DNA of 64,000 nucleotides from Novosphingobium sediminicola. GTDB lineage: Bacteria; Pseudomonadota; Alphaproteobacteria; Sphingomonadales; Sphingomonadaceae. The translations under genes and the position numbers were made by a program. The notes beneath the pieces were generated by a model. That model did no database searches and was not told the origin of the DNA. It saw nothing but the letters and a program-made list of their open reading frames with translations. Shown here piece by piece: positions 15,633-26,141 of this stretch. Location: the NCBI RefSeq assembly GCF_014196525.1, contig NZ_JACIDX010000020.1:1-64000 (forward strand). The letters run 5' to 3'. How positions within the stretch are numbered: position 1 is the stretch's first letter; each line of letters opens with the position of its first letter.

Positions 15633-17544
15633 CGCCTGTCTCCGCGATCGGTAAGGTCATGTAAAAAGCAGCGCCTCCCCCGTCGGCTCTTTCGTACCAA
15701 AGCCGTCCACCATGGGCCTCCACGATGGTGCGGCTGATGGCCAGCCCGATGCCCATTCCGGTCGCCTTGCTGGTGACAAAGGGTTCGAACAGATCGGCCT
15801 CCAGGTCGGGGGCAATTCCCGGCCCGTTATCGACCATTGCAATATGGACCATGTCGCCCATCACCTGCCCGCTGATGACTATACGGCCGGAGTCATCTAT
15901 GGCCTCCAATGCGTTGCGCAGCAGATTGAGAAGCACTTGCTGGATCTGTACGCGATCCACCAAAACGCAGGGCAAGGAGGCAGGCACGTCTATATCACAC
16001 AGAACACCGCGGGCCTTGCTGCCGACCGCGCCCAGCGCGCTTGCCTGCGACACAAGATCGTAGGGATGGACAATCACGCGCTCCAGATCGCCGCGCGCAA
16101 CAAATTCACGCAGCCGCCGGACGATCGCCCCTGCCCGCAATGCCTCGCGGGCAGCCTCATCCATCGCGCTACGGGCTAACGTGATCGCTTCGTCTTCATA
16201 AGGAGCAAGCAGAATGGCTGTCGATTGAACATAATTGGCGATGGCGGTCAGAGGTTGATTCAATTCATGCGCCAACGCCGTGGCCATGGTTCCAATCGCG
16301 GACACGCGCGAAATATGAATCAATTCAGACTGCAATTCCTGCAGTTTCGCCTCCGCCTCGCGCCTCGCCGTGAGATCGCGGAGAAAACCTGTGAAAATAC
16401 GGCTGCCCTGAGAGACAGCCTCGCCTATGTAAAGCTCGTGGGGAAAGAGGGTACCGTCCTTACGCTTTCCGGTCACACAGCGCATATTGCCGATGATGTG
16501 GCGTTGTCCTGTTTCCAGATAACGCTTCAGATACTCATCGTGCCGCTGCGCATCATGATCATCCATCAACATGGAAACATTTTTTCCAATTACTTCATCT
16601 TTTTTATATCCAAATAAATTTTGCGCAGCATTACTGAAGGACTGCACAATTCCATTTTCATTGATTGTCATCATCGCATCGGGAACGGTATCGAGAATGG
16701 CACGCAACTGGGCCTCGCTGGCCTCTATGCGCCTCAACTGGTCGTATTCTTTCGTAATATCTCGAACGACGCAGCTATATCCGATGAGGCCGCCAGCAGC
16801 AGCATCAATCCTGCTGATGTTAATTTCGCCAAAAAACGAAGTTCCGTCCTTTTTCTTGCGCCAGCTGCGCTCTACGACCGGCCCGGATACCAGCGCCATT
16901 TGCAGCCATGCCCGGACCTGCTCCTCATCGCTTGATCGGTTCTCAAAGAAAAAGCTGATGTGCCTGCCCAGCGTTTCGGCTTCGCTCCAGCCATAGAGCC
17001 GCTCGGCACCTTTGTTCCAGAGCACTACCTTTCCGTCCGGATCGAACATGGAAATGGCATATTGCCGGGCACTGTCAATCAACAGGTTAAGCTCTGTCTG
17101 CAGCGTCATGGCCTCTCGGCGCATATGGACCAAATCGTTGACTAGCCGGGTGAACAAAATGGCTCCGGCAACTTCTCCAGCCGGCCCATGCCAGGGCACC
17201 ATGTCCCATTCGACCCAATCAATTGAGCCGTCCTGCCGCTTAAATGCTTCGGCATCGCAGCAAAGACTCTCACCGCCAAGAACGCGACGATGGGTCTCTC
17301 TTATGCGACCATCGATCTCGGGAAAGATTTCATAATGGGATTTTCCGACAATACATTGATCCTGAATGCCATAATCCTGCAACCAGCGGCGGCTGCAGGC
17401 CAAGTAGCGCATTTCGCAGTCGAATATGGCGACGGCTATGGGAAGGTGGGTCAAAAAGAGATCTGCAATGTCTCCGCTCTGCAGCAATTTCGCCATCCGG
17501 CCCCGCATGCGTCCAGCACACCCCCATTTTTGAACCAGACGCAT
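15625..17544 (-). CDS. fixL: FixL-type soluble oxygen-sensor histidine kinase
   Basis: This 639-residue protein has three PAS domains and no transmembrane segment. PAS1 (about 25-135) and PAS2 (about 150-270) are of unknown ligand. PAS3 (about 275-395) carries the heme-PAS features of FixL: RHDEYLKRY, whose His (335) corresponds to the proximal heme ligand, then IIGNMRCVTGKRKDGT with the Arg that contacts bound oxygen. The kinase core follows, with H426 in TALAHELNQPLTAIANY and an ATP domain with N, G1 and G2 boxes. An in-frame TTG at 17553 is possible, but the ATG at 17544 is better spaced from AGAGGG. Oxygen on the heme should switch kinase activity off, so the protein should phosphorylate FixJ when oxygen falls. 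Confidence 0.92.
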   Translation of the reverse strand: MRLVQKWGCAGRMRGRMAKLLQSGDIADLFLTHLPIAVAIFDCEMRYLACSRRWLQDYGIQDQCIVGKSHYEIFPEIDGRIRETHRRVLGGESLCCDAEAFKRQDGSIDWVEWDMVPWHGPAGEVAGAILFTRLVNDLVHMRREAMTLQTELNLLIDSARQYAISMFDPDGKVVLWNKGAERLYGWSEAETLGRHISFFFENRSSDEEQVRAWLQMALVSGPVVERSWRKKKDGTSFFGEINISRIDAAAGGLIGYSCVVRDITKEYDQLRRIEASEAQLRAILDTVPDAMMTINENGIVQSFSNAAQNLFGYKKDEVIGKNVSMLMDDHDAQRHDEYLKRYLETGQRHIIGNMRCVTGKRKDGTLFPHELYIGEAVSQGSRIFTGFLRDLTARREAEAKLQELQSELIHISRVSAIGTMATALAHELNQPLTAIANYVQSTAILLAPYEDEAITLARSAMDEAAREALRAGAIVRRLREFVARGDLERVIVHPYDLVSQASALGAVGSKARGVLCDIDVPASLPCVLVDRVQIQQVLLNLLRNALEAIDDSGRIVISGQVMGDMVHIAMVDNGPGIAPDLEADLFEPFVTSKATGMGIGLAISRTIVEAHGGRLWYERADGGGAAFYMTLPIAETGDA

Positions 17545-17789
17545 CAAGCGCAATCCCTCTGTACCACCAAATCACGTCCCCTCCAGTGGTAAAGCCGCAG
17601 CTCTTTCGGCCTCCTTCAACCGACTGCAACCCAGTTGAGGGACCATCTATTTTCGCAAATTTGAAATTTTATCTACGCGTAATTATACTTAACATTCCGG
17701 ATCAACTTAAACCGATGCAGCCATTTAATTTCTCATATTCCCCTATGAATTAAAGGTAATATGGGATTTCTAAGATAGAAGGTCACGGC
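17545..17789 (-). promoter_or_regulatory. AT-rich upstream region of fixLJ
   Basis: These 245 bases lie between the glucan synthase stop and the fixL start. The part from about 17650 to 17770 is clearly richer in A and T than its surroundings, as expected for a promoter. No operator or terminator could be identified with confidence. Confidence 0.4.
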
Positions 17790-20700
17790 TCAGGCCGGGG
17801 CGATAACGAGGACAACCTTGCGCCGTGCCCCCTGTCCGGGAAACGGAATTGTCGAACCCGAATAAGCCTCACCATCCACGCTCAGGCCAGTTTCCCCGCC
17901 CCGTTCGACAGTCACTTCGATGATACCCTGGCCGCGCAATGTTGCGGTAAAGCCGGGCCAGTCCGGCGGCAGACAGGGAACCAGCCTCAGTTCACCCTTT
18001 TCAAGCCTGAGCCCAAGGATAAATTCGCTGGCAAGACGCCAGCTCCATGCCGCCGCGCCTGTGTACCAGCTCCAGCCCCCACGCCCCAGGTGTTCCTCGC
18101 CGCCGCTGATATCTCCGGCCACAACATAGGGTTCAATCGCATAGCGCTGGGCCGTTTGGGGCGTAGAACTGTGTTTGATGGGATTGATGCGGTCAAACAC
18201 CGTTTTGGCCCGCGCACCATCACCCAACATCGCGGCGGCAATGCCCAGCCATGCCGCTGCATGGCTGTATTGCCCCCCATTTTCGCGGATCCCCGGAGGA
18301 TAGGCCTTGATATAACCGGGATCGCGCGCCGTTGCGTCAAAGGGGGGATGCAGCAGGCGAACAATGTCATCCTCAGGACGCACTAGTTCTTTAAAGGCGC
18401 TGTCGAGAGCCTGCCTTGCCCGCAGAGGATCACCGCCGCCGGCGATCACCGCCCACGACTGGGCGAGGGAATCGATGCGGCATTCATCGCTGGATTGCGC
18501 GCCCCAGTTTCGACCCTGATCATCAATCGCCCGGATATACCATTGGCCATCCCAGCCAAAGCGATCAATGGCATCGGTCAGCATCCGGGCGCGCGGATGC
18601 CAAATTTCGGCAAAGTCTTTGCGGTCCCCCTCGCTTCCAAGTTCAGCGAAATCACGGATGGTGGCCGCCATAAACCAGCCCAGCCAGACGCTCTCGCCCT
18701 TGCCCGCGCTGCCCACCCGGTTCATCCCGTCATTCCAGTCGCCGTCGCCGATCAATGGCAAACCGTGGTCGCCCAGATGCCAGGCACGCCCAAAGGCGCG
18801 CAGGCAATGTTCATGCACCGTCGCTTTTCCCCCTTCAGGAAACTGCGCGAAACGATCATGCTCCTGTCTGCTCAGCTCAGGGGCATCCAGAAAGGGCACT
18901 TCTTCGTCCAGCAACAAAGCATCACCGGTAGCCCAGACATATTGGGTCACCGCATGGGGAAGCCAGAGCAGGTCGTCCGAACAGCGCGTCCGCACCCCTC
19001 TTCCGGCCGGCGGATGCCACCAGTGCAAGACATCTCCCTGTGAAAACTGGTGGGCGGCGGCCTGCAGGATCTGCCGCCGCGCGAGGTCCGGATCCGACCA
19101 GAGCAGGCCCAGCACGTCCTGCAACTGATCGCGAAAACCGAAAGCGCCGGATGCCTGATAATATCCGGCACGGCCAAAAAGACGCGAGGACATCGTCTGA
19201 TAGGGAAGCCAACGGTTAACCATGAGGTCAAACGCGGGATCGGGCGTCTCGATCTCGATCGCGCAATGGCGACCCCATGTCTGCGCCAGACGGGCCTCAC
19301 CGCCATCGATCTGCTGGACGGTTTGCCAGCGCCCGATAATATCGGCCACCTGCTCCTCATTCGCCCCCTCGCCCAGCATGAAGGCGATCTCGCAGACCCC
19401 ATTGGCGGGAATATCCATGTGGAGCTGGAGCGCGGCGATGGCATCGTCTCCGGCGTCGTCAGAACGATTGCCCAGATCCCAGTTTTGCAGCCCGACCGGG
19501 CATTGCCAATCGGCCGGGGCGCCAAGAAAAGCGCGGCGCGACGTTGTCAGACTGTGCGGAGGAGCATTGGCGGCAAGGAAGGCAATACGACCGGAGAAAT
19601 CGCTATGCCAATGATTGACAGCGAGAATGGCGCGCAGTTCCGGACGATAGACGCTGTGGCGAAGCATTGCAGGCTCACCCGCGATCGCGCCCAACAGCCA
19701 ATCGGCAAAGCATGTGGCCGTAACGCGGCGGGCGATCCCCGTGCAGTCGGTCAATTTGAGACGGAAGATTTTGACCGGGTCGTCGGCGGCCACAAAACAG
19801 GACAAATCCTGGACAAGCCCCATGCCCTGTCGGTGCCATTGTGTTTGCCCCAGATGGTGTTCCACCCGGCAGGGCCCGCCTCGTCCGGCAGGCAGCGGCG
19901 TCACCGACCAGACCTGCCCCGTTTCTTCATCCCTCAGGTAAAGCGCTTCGCCCTGCCGATCACACAGGGGGTCATTATGCCACTGCGTCAGCCGGTTTTC
20001 TCCGCTGTTGCCGGCAAAAGTAAAACCAGGTCCCGCCTCGGTAACGATGCTGCCAAAATCCGCATTGGCAATGACATTGACCCAGGGCGCGGGCGTGGCA
20101 CGCATGGGATCAAGGTCAATGCGGTAATCCCCACCGGCAGTAAAACCGCCCAGACCATTGCCGAATTGGAGCGCAACGATCTCCTCCGGTTGCGCCAGGG
20201 GTTGAAATTCCACCTTGCGCCCCGCCGGAATGAAGGGAGGACCCAATTCGTCCTCGCCCTCACGCGGCGGCATCTTCCATGCCCCGCCTGTGCTGTGCAA
20301 ACACAGAGTGGCAGCATGCTGCAGGGTGCGCAGGCGCCTCGCCTCGATATATTCGCGAGCCAGAATATGCACGCCCGAGCGAGCGCCGAGCAGATCATCG
20401 CTTCCGGCCTGACGCACCGCTTCGACGATCCGGTCGCGCAAAGGCTCAAAGTAGCCCGAAAGGCCCGAGTGCAGGAGCACCAGATCCACTTCAAAACCGC
20501 GCCATCGCCAGAAGCGCTGGGCAGCGAGGACAAAGCGCAGCTCTTCGGCAGCAAAGTCTTCATCCAGTTCCGCAAGCAGCAAAGGACAATCGCCCGAAAT
20601 GCCCAGCGCCCAAAGATCATCCCGGTATCCCAGGTCCGACGGCGCATGGCGCGGAGCAAGATTGTCGGCAAGCTGGGCAAACATCGCTTGCGCCTCGGCA

Positions 20701-23700
20701 AGGCGATCCGGCCTCAGGCCCAGTGTATGGAGATCGCGTGCAGATCGGGCTGCGGCTTCCTGTTCCGCCCAATCCAGCGCGCCGAGCGAGCCGTAACGAC
20801 GCGACAAATCCAGCGCTTCCTCGCGCGATGAGGCAACCGTGGTCACAATCGCCAATTCGGTCTCGCCATGGGCGGGCAATTCGATGTCCATGTCGAAAAC
20901 CGCCGCCGGATCGAGCGGAAACCTGCCGCGTGCACCGACCTCACCGGAACTGTAGGGACAGTCTCGGGAATTGGCCAACCGCTGCCGCGACTTTGCCCGT
21001 GAGACTTCCCATCCTCGCAAAGACACCCGGTCATCGGACATCACAAGGCGCTGGACCAGCACAGGAGACGGGTTTCCCGGAGAACGGGGACGTAGGGCAA
21101 ACAGCAAGGCATTCATTTCCACATGGGTTTCGGCCTCGACGAACAGGCGCGCAAAAACGGGGTGGCGCTGCCATTCTGCAATGGGTGCCAGCGCGATCTC
21201 GGCATCGCTGATCAACCCGATCCGCCGCGCTTTACCGGTCGTGTTGACCATGCGCAGCCGGCGGATCTCGACATCCTCGGAAGGCGCCAACAGCACGTCC
21301 AGAACAGTAACAATACCTTCCGCCTCATTCCGGAATTCGACTTTATGCGCATTATAGATGGTATGATGCACACCCCGACCCAATGGCATTTTCGCGGCCG
21401 ACCACACCGCACCGCTTTCCTGGTCCCGAAAATAGAAGAAATGGCCAACGTCCTGATCCACAGAAGCAGGACGGGTCAATGCCATTGCGTTCCAGCGCAA
21501 ATCACCATCGCCACTTCCCCCAAGCCGCAGGGAAAGGCGGCCATTGCCAAGTATATGGCGCCCCTGCTCGGGGCGGACCGCAATTTCCCATGGCTGGGGC
21601 CGCGCCATCTCCGAACCGAACGGAGGTGTTTGGACCATGCGGTCCAGCCGTTCGAGTTCGGGGGGCAATTCCCATGGTATGCGCTCATTCAGCAAAAGAT
21701 CGACAGTCTGCACTCTGGGATCGGCATGAAAGAGCGAAACAAAGAGATTATTGCACAAGGCATTGCCGATTGCCGCAATCATCATGCCCTGGTGATGGGC
21801 CATGAAGGACTGCACCGCAGCGGGCTTTCCAGCCTCCGGACAGCGCGCTGCGGTAAAATCGAGCGCCTCGTAAAAGCCGAAAGGGCCAATGGCGCCAAAT
21901 GCCTTGAGGCGCTGTAGATTGGCCACTGCAGCTTGAGGATTAGCCGCCAGGGCCAAAGCCGTGGCATAGGGCGCGATGACAAGATCTTCATTGAGGCCGC
22001 GACGCAGCCCCAGTTCGGGCACACCAAAGGCGCGATAGCGCAGAATGCCGTCCGCCCCCGCCGAAGCGAAGCCCGATTCCGAAATGCCCCAAGGCACCTC
22101 CATGCGCGCGCCATAATTCCGTTGGCTCAGGACCGCGCTGCGCTCACTCTCACCAAGCAGCGTTTCGGGATCGCTGCGCAGGAAAAGAGCCGGCATCAGA
22201 TATTCAAACATCGACCCGTTCCACGAAACCAGCGCCAGCGCACCGGGATGTTTCACGATCGGTCTGCCCAGATGGAACCAGTGCTCGGGCGGGACATCCT
22301 GCTTGGCGATGGCAAAATAGCTCGCCAATCGCGCCTCGCTGGCCAGAAGATCGTAATAATGCGGATCAATCCGTTGGGCGCTGATATCGTAACCGATATG
22401 GAAGAGCTTGCGGCGCGTGTCATAGAGAGGGCCAAAGTCCATCTCATAGGCCAGAGCAGCGGCCCGGTCGGCGCTGCGCTTCAACGCGCGGCTCAATCTG
22501 CGCCACCGAACCAGAGCCCGCCGCGTGACCTTGCCCAGTTCCGCCTTCCAAATCCGCACCGGATCGGATTCGTGCTGTTGGGCAAACATGCCTTCCAGCA
22601 TTTTGGCCGCATTCCTCAGTCGGGCAATATCGTTCAGACGCGCATAGGGCGACAGGCCTTCGATGATCTGTCTTGCGCTCGCCTCCGCTTCCGGGGGCGC
22701 ATGGGCGAGCAGCCGCAGCCATGGCAAGTAAGCGTCAAGATCGCGCCGGCAGGCGGCCAGATGGTGCTCGCTGCGCTCCATCCAGATCTGCAATTGCCGC
22801 AATCTTTCGCCTGACTGCAGGGTCACTTCCTTGCTTGAGTGCACAAGTTCGGCCCGCAATTGCGCCAGCTGTTCCAGACCTTGCTCCACAAGCGCGGGCC
22901 AGCGTGTCGGCTCGGTGCGCGCAAGGCGTATCTGCGCAATGAACGAAAGCAAGGCCCTGTCATCATGGCCACCCTGCTCCAGCTGTTCACACAGCAGGCC
23001 CAGGCAATCCTCCAGCCCGTCCCAGCGGGCCGTTGAAAAGACCGGCTCATCAGCCGCCAGATGGCATCCCCGCGCAAGCACAACCATGCTGACGGCCAGA
23101 TTGCCGCTGTCGACAGTGGACACATAGCGCGGTTCGAGAGGAGCCAGCGAAGTGGTATCGTACCAGTTGAGAAAATGACCATGCCACCGCTCAAGCCGAC
23201 CAAGAGATGCAAACATCGCTTCGGACCGGGTGTGCAACTCTTCTGTGCTGATATGCCCAAGGCGCCAGGCGCAGAGCATGGACAGCGCCATCATGCCGAT
23301 GTTCGTGGGCGAAGTGCGATGAGCGGTGGCCTGGATCGGCTCCATCTGATGATTGTCGGGCGGGAGCCAATTATCCTCGGGGCGGGCAAAGGTTTCGAAA
23401 AACAGCCAGCTGCGCCTTGCCGTGCGGCGGAGGAAAATCCGTGCCTGCTCATCCAGCTGCGACATGGCGTGTGAACGTGGCGTACCGGTGACCACGGCAA
23501 TTTCCGGAGCAATCAGCCACAGGCAGAGGAGGGGAACGGCCGCGACAAATCCGTGTCCGTCAAGCATAAAGGCCAAAAACAGCCCCAGCGCAAAGATGGT
23601 CGAAGCAGAGCCTATCCGCCATTGCCCCGCGCGATGGGTGGATTTTGCCATTTTGCGCTCGACATCGGCTGCACTGGTCCATTCCAGCATATGTCTGCGG

Positions 23701-26141
23701 CGCCCCATCCGCCACATGGTGACCGCAATGGCATGGAGAGCGGTTGCCGCATCGGAAGGCAGGAAAACGATCTGCAGCAGCCAGCGCGCCAGATGCTCTC
23801 CCGTCTGACGAAAAGTGCTGATCATCACCCCTCGGCGGCGACCGCGGGCCAGCCCGGTCACCAAATCCGTGAAGAGCCAGGCGCCCGGAACCAGCAGAGC
23901 CAGAATGGTCCAGCCCAAAGGACTGCCCGGCAGCAGGAACCACCCGCCGATCATCAGCAACAGGACACTGACAGGCACCAGACTGCGCCGCATGTTGTCC
24001 CAGATCCGCAAGCGATCAAACAGCGTCAGCCTGTTCCGAAGGCGCATCTGTCCCGGCCCGGGCACCTTGGGCAAAAGCCAGGGGAGCAATTGCCAGTCAC
24101 CGCGCACCCAGCGATGCCAACGACGCACATATTCGCCGTAGCTCGATGGAAAACTCTCATAGACGATGATGTCGCTCGCCAGCGCCGAACGACCGTGCAG
24201 CCCTTCCCACAAATCGTGGCTCAGCAGGTAATTTTCAGGAATGCGTCCTTCAAGACTGCGGGCAAAACCGGGGACGTCATATATGCCCTTGCCCACGAAA
24301 TTGCCTGTACCGACAAGGTCCTGATACACATCGCTGACGGCTCGGGAATAGATATCGATCGCGGTATCGCCGCCAAACAGTCTGGCGAAAAGGCTGTCCG
24401 AACCATGCGGGGCGATCTCGACCCTTGGCTGCATCACGGTATAGCCGGAAACCACTCTGCCCAAACCGTCAAAAATCGGCCGATTCAGCGGATGAGCCAA
24501 AGCTCCGGCCATCCGTGCCACACAGCCGGGCGGCAACCTTGTATCGACATCGGCCGTCACGACAAACTTTGCTCCGACAAGCAGATCAACCGGGCCTGCG
24601 GTCAAGGGGAAGGCGCGGCTGTCTCCGGTCTGCAGGAAATGGTTGAATTCCTCCAGCTTTCCGCGCTTTCGTTCCCAGGCCATCCAGCATCCCTGCGCAG
24701 GGTTATATCGGCGGTTTCGGTGTAAAAGACAGAAACCGGCCGTGGCATCGCCCGCGCCATATTTACGGTTCAGCCTGTCGATCCCCTGCTGGAGCGCCGC
24801 CTCAATCGCTTCATCGCCCGGTCTGCGTTCGAGGGCCGCATCGGATGGGTCCGAGAGCATGACAAACCCCTTTGCCTCGGGATTGGCCAGACAATGCGCC
24901 TCGAGACGGGCCAGCAAACCTGCCACCTGCCCCGCATCGCCTATGATGACAGGCATAACAACCAGCGTCGGCCATGCAGGCGCGATGCCGCGTGAGAAAT
25001 CAAGCTTGGGCAGACGTCTGGGCGCCACCACGCTTGTGACCAGCCAGTTGACCAGCGTGACACTCAGAACCGTTGCCGGGAGCACAGAGAAGGCCAGGCC
25101 AAGCACCCATTGCCACAGCGATGCCCGGTTGAACGCGAGATAGGCGTAAGGGAGAACCAGTCCGACCAGCCCGCATAAGAGCAGCGCCACGAAATAGGCC
25201 GCGCCGGGATTTTCGCGCAAGAAAGCCCACAGCCTGCCGGCCAGCGACCGGCCCGCGCCAAGCTGCCTGGCAAACTCCGGCCTGCCTGCTCCAATCAGCC
25301 AGTAGCCCACATGGGAATGGGGCAGTTCGCTGCTTTCACCGGCACGCAGAATGGCGCTCTCGGCAACCGCAACCTCGCCTGCCCCGCAATGCTCGGCGAT
25401 CCGCTCTACCGAGCGCCGATAGGCATCGCGCGTCTCAAAATCCATGCTCGTATAGCTGCCTGCAGGATCTCGCTCCAGCGTGCGCTCAACATGGCTGATC
25501 GCGTCGAACACGTCGGACCAGGCGATATTGGAAACAATGCCCAGATTGGCGATTGAGCGCGCAACGCATTCCACCGGCTGGTAAAAACCGAGATACTCCC
25601 TGCAGCTCGCGCTGACGAGAATGGGTTCGGGCACCGAAGGGAACGCCCGCGCAAAGCCTGCCATCAACAGTTCAAGACAGGCGATCCGCAAGGTTGCAGG
25701 CAAAGCCCAGATCTCCGCGATATCAAGCGGATCGTGCTGTTGATAGCCTTCAAGATAGGCCAACACGCTTTCACGGCTGATCTGGAAATGCGTGGCATAG
25801 AGCAGGTCATGCGCGATGGTGAGTATCCGCGGATCACCCTGCATCCTCCCGGTGGCAATGGTCCGCAGCTTGCAGTAGAAACCGGAGGGCAAATCTTCGG
25901 CGATCTGCAATACCGCCCGCTGCACCTGATAGCCATTGTCGAGAAGCCATTCAGCCGCCGAGGAATTGGACGGCTCAGCGCTTGCAGCAGCCGCCATGGC
26001 AGCTTTAAGCCAGTCGCCGATACGTTCGATGCGCGCCCAGGCTTCAACCGATCGCGGCGGTCCAGGACGGCATGCCAAAGCGTGCGCCTTGCCGGTCTCC
26101 CATGCATGACAGGCGACTGGATCTTCTGATGCGGGGTCCAT
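17790..26141 (-). CDS. ndvB: Cyclic beta-1,2-glucan synthase-like protein (NdvB/ChvB type)
   Basis: This 2783-residue protein is close to the length of rhizobial NdvB. A helical N-terminal part precedes membrane segments (about 316-370). A GT84-type glycosyltransferase domain (about 385-705) follows, with the DVD metal motif near 531 and RRWHRWVRGDW near 674. More membrane segments follow (about 720-780 and 860-900). Next come a glycoamylase-like region and the C-terminal GH94-like phosphorylase part, with GDGDWNDGMN carrying the conserved acid. NdvB builds, cyclises and trims periplasmic beta-1,2-glucan from UDP-glucose. The frame is open 55 codons further upstream, but the ATG at 26141 forms a TGATG junction with the Usp stop and is chosen. 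No export gene (ndvA) is in the window. Confidence 0.93.
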   Translation of the reverse strand: MDPASEDPVACHAWETGKAHALACRPGPPRSVEAWARIERIGDWLKAAMAAAASAEPSNSSAAEWLLDNGYQVQRAVLQIAEDLPSGFYCKLRTIATGRMQGDPRILTIAHDLLYATHFQISRESVLAYLEGYQQHDPLDIAEIWALPATLRIACLELLMAGFARAFPSVPEPILVSASCREYLGFYQPVECVARSIANLGIVSNIAWSDVFDAISHVERTLERDPAGSYTSMDFETRDAYRRSVERIAEHCGAGEVAVAESAILRAGESSELPHSHVGYWLIGAGRPEFARQLGAGRSLAGRLWAFLRENPGAAYFVALLLCGLVGLVLPYAYLAFNRASLWQWVLGLAFSVLPATVLSVTLVNWLVTSVVAPRRLPKLDFSRGIAPAWPTLVVMPVIIGDAGQVAGLLARLEAHCLANPEAKGFVMLSDPSDAALERRPGDEAIEAALQQGIDRLNRKYGAGDATAGFCLLHRNRRYNPAQGCWMAWERKRGKLEEFNHFLQTGDSRAFPLTAGPVDLLVGAKFVVTADVDTRLPPGCVARMAGALAHPLNRPIFDGLGRVVSGYTVMQPRVEIAPHGSDSLFARLFGGDTAIDIYSRAVSDVYQDLVGTGNFVGKGIYDVPGFARSLEGRIPENYLLSHDLWEGLHGRSALASDIIVYESFPSSYGEYVRRWHRWVRGDWQLLPWLLPKVPGPGQMRLRNRLTLFDRLRIWDNMRRSLVPVSVLLLMIGGWFLLPGSPLGWTILALLVPGAWLFTDLVTGLARGRRRGVMISTFRQTGEHLARWLLQIVFLPSDAATALHAIAVTMWRMGRRRHMLEWTSAADVERKMAKSTHRAGQWRIGSASTIFALGLFLAFMLDGHGFVAAVPLLCLWLIAPEIAVVTGTPRSHAMSQLDEQARIFLRRTARRSWLFFETFARPEDNWLPPDNHQMEPIQATAHRTSPTNIGMMALSMLCAWRLGHISTEELHTRSEAMFASLGRLERWHGHFLNWYDTTSLAPLEPRYVSTVDSGNLAVSMVVLARGCHLAADEPVFSTARWDGLEDCLGLLCEQLEQGGHDDRALLSFIAQIRLARTEPTRWPALVEQGLEQLAQLRAELVHSSKEVTLQSGERLRQLQIWMERSEHHLAACRRDLDAYLPWLRLLAHAPPEAEASARQIIEGLSPYARLNDIARLRNAAKMLEGMFAQQHESDPVRIWKAELGKVTRRALVRWRRLSRALKRSADRAAALAYEMDFGPLYDTRRKLFHIGYDISAQRIDPHYYDLLASEARLASYFAIAKQDVPPEHWFHLGRPIVKHPGALALVSWNGSMFEYLMPALFLRSDPETLLGESERSAVLSQRNYGARMEVPWGISESGFASAGADGILRYRAFGVPELGLRRGLNEDLVIAPYATALALAANPQAAVANLQRLKAFGAIGPFGFYEALDFTAARCPEAGKPAAVQSFMAHHQGMMIAAIGNALCNNLFVSLFHADPRVQTVDLLLNERIPWELPPELERLDRMVQTPPFGSEMARPQPWEIAVRPEQGRHILGNGRLSLRLGGSGDGDLRWNAMALTRPASVDQDVGHFFYFRDQESGAVWSAAKMPLGRGVHHTIYNAHKVEFRNEAEGIVTVLDVLLAPSEDVEIRRLRMVNTTGKARRIGLISDAEIALAPIAEWQRHPVFARLFVEAETHVEMNALLFALRPRSPGNPSPVLVQRLVMSDDRVSLRGWEVSRAKSRQRLANSRDCPYSSGEVGARGRFPLDPAAVFDMDIELPAHGETELAIVTTVASSREEALDLSRRYGSLGALDWAEQEAAARSARDLHTLGLRPDRLAEAQAMFAQLADNLAPRHAPSDLGYRDDLWALGISGDCPLLLAELDEDFAAEELRFVLAAQRFWRWRGFEVDLVLLHSGLSGYFEPLRDRIVEAVRQAGSDDLLGARSGVHILAREYIEARRLRTLQHAATLCLHSTGGAWKMPPREGEDELGPPFIPAGRKVEFQPLAQPEEIVALQFGNGLGGFTAGGDYRIDLDPMRATPAPWVNVIANADFGSIVTEAGPGFTFAGNSGENRLTQWHNDPLCDRQGEALYLRDEETGQVWSVTPLPAGRGGPCRVEHHLGQTQWHRQGMGLVQDLSCFVAADDPVKIFRLKLTDCTGIARRVTATCFADWLLGAIAGEPAMLRHSVYRPELRAILAVNHWHSDFSGRIAFLAANAPPHSLTTSRRAFLGAPADWQCPVGLQNWDLGNRSDDAGDDAIAALQLHMDIPANGVCEIAFMLGEGANEEQVADIIGRWQTVQQIDGGEARLAQTWGRHCAIEIETPDPAFDLMVNRWLPYQTMSSRLFGRAGYYQASGAFGFRDQLQDVLGLLWSDPDLARRQILQAAAHQFSQGDVLHWWHPPAGRGVRTRCSDDLLWLPHAVTQYVWATGDALLLDEEVPFLDAPELSRQEHDRFAQFPEGGKATVHEHCLRAFGRAWHLGDHGLPLIGDGDWNDGMNRVGSAGKGESVWLGWFMAATIRDFAELGSEGDRKDFAEIWHPRARMLTDAIDRFGWDGQWYIRAIDDQGRNWGAQSSDECRIDSLAQSWAVIAGGGDPLRARQALDSAFKELVRPEDDIVRLLHPPFDATARDPGYIKAYPPGIRENGGQYSHAAAWLGIAAAMLGDGARAKTVFDRINPIKHSSTPQTAQRYAIEPYVVAGDISGGEEHLGRGGWSWYTGAAAWSWRLASEFILGLRLEKGELRLVPCLPPDWPGFTATLRGQGIIEVTVERGGETGLSVDGEAYSGSTIPFPGQGARRKVVLVIAPA

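Noticed and set aside
19050..20831. A 593-codon plus-strand frame inside the glucan synthase
   Set aside because: It is antisense to a conserved GH94-like region, with no ribosome site and no family resemblance.
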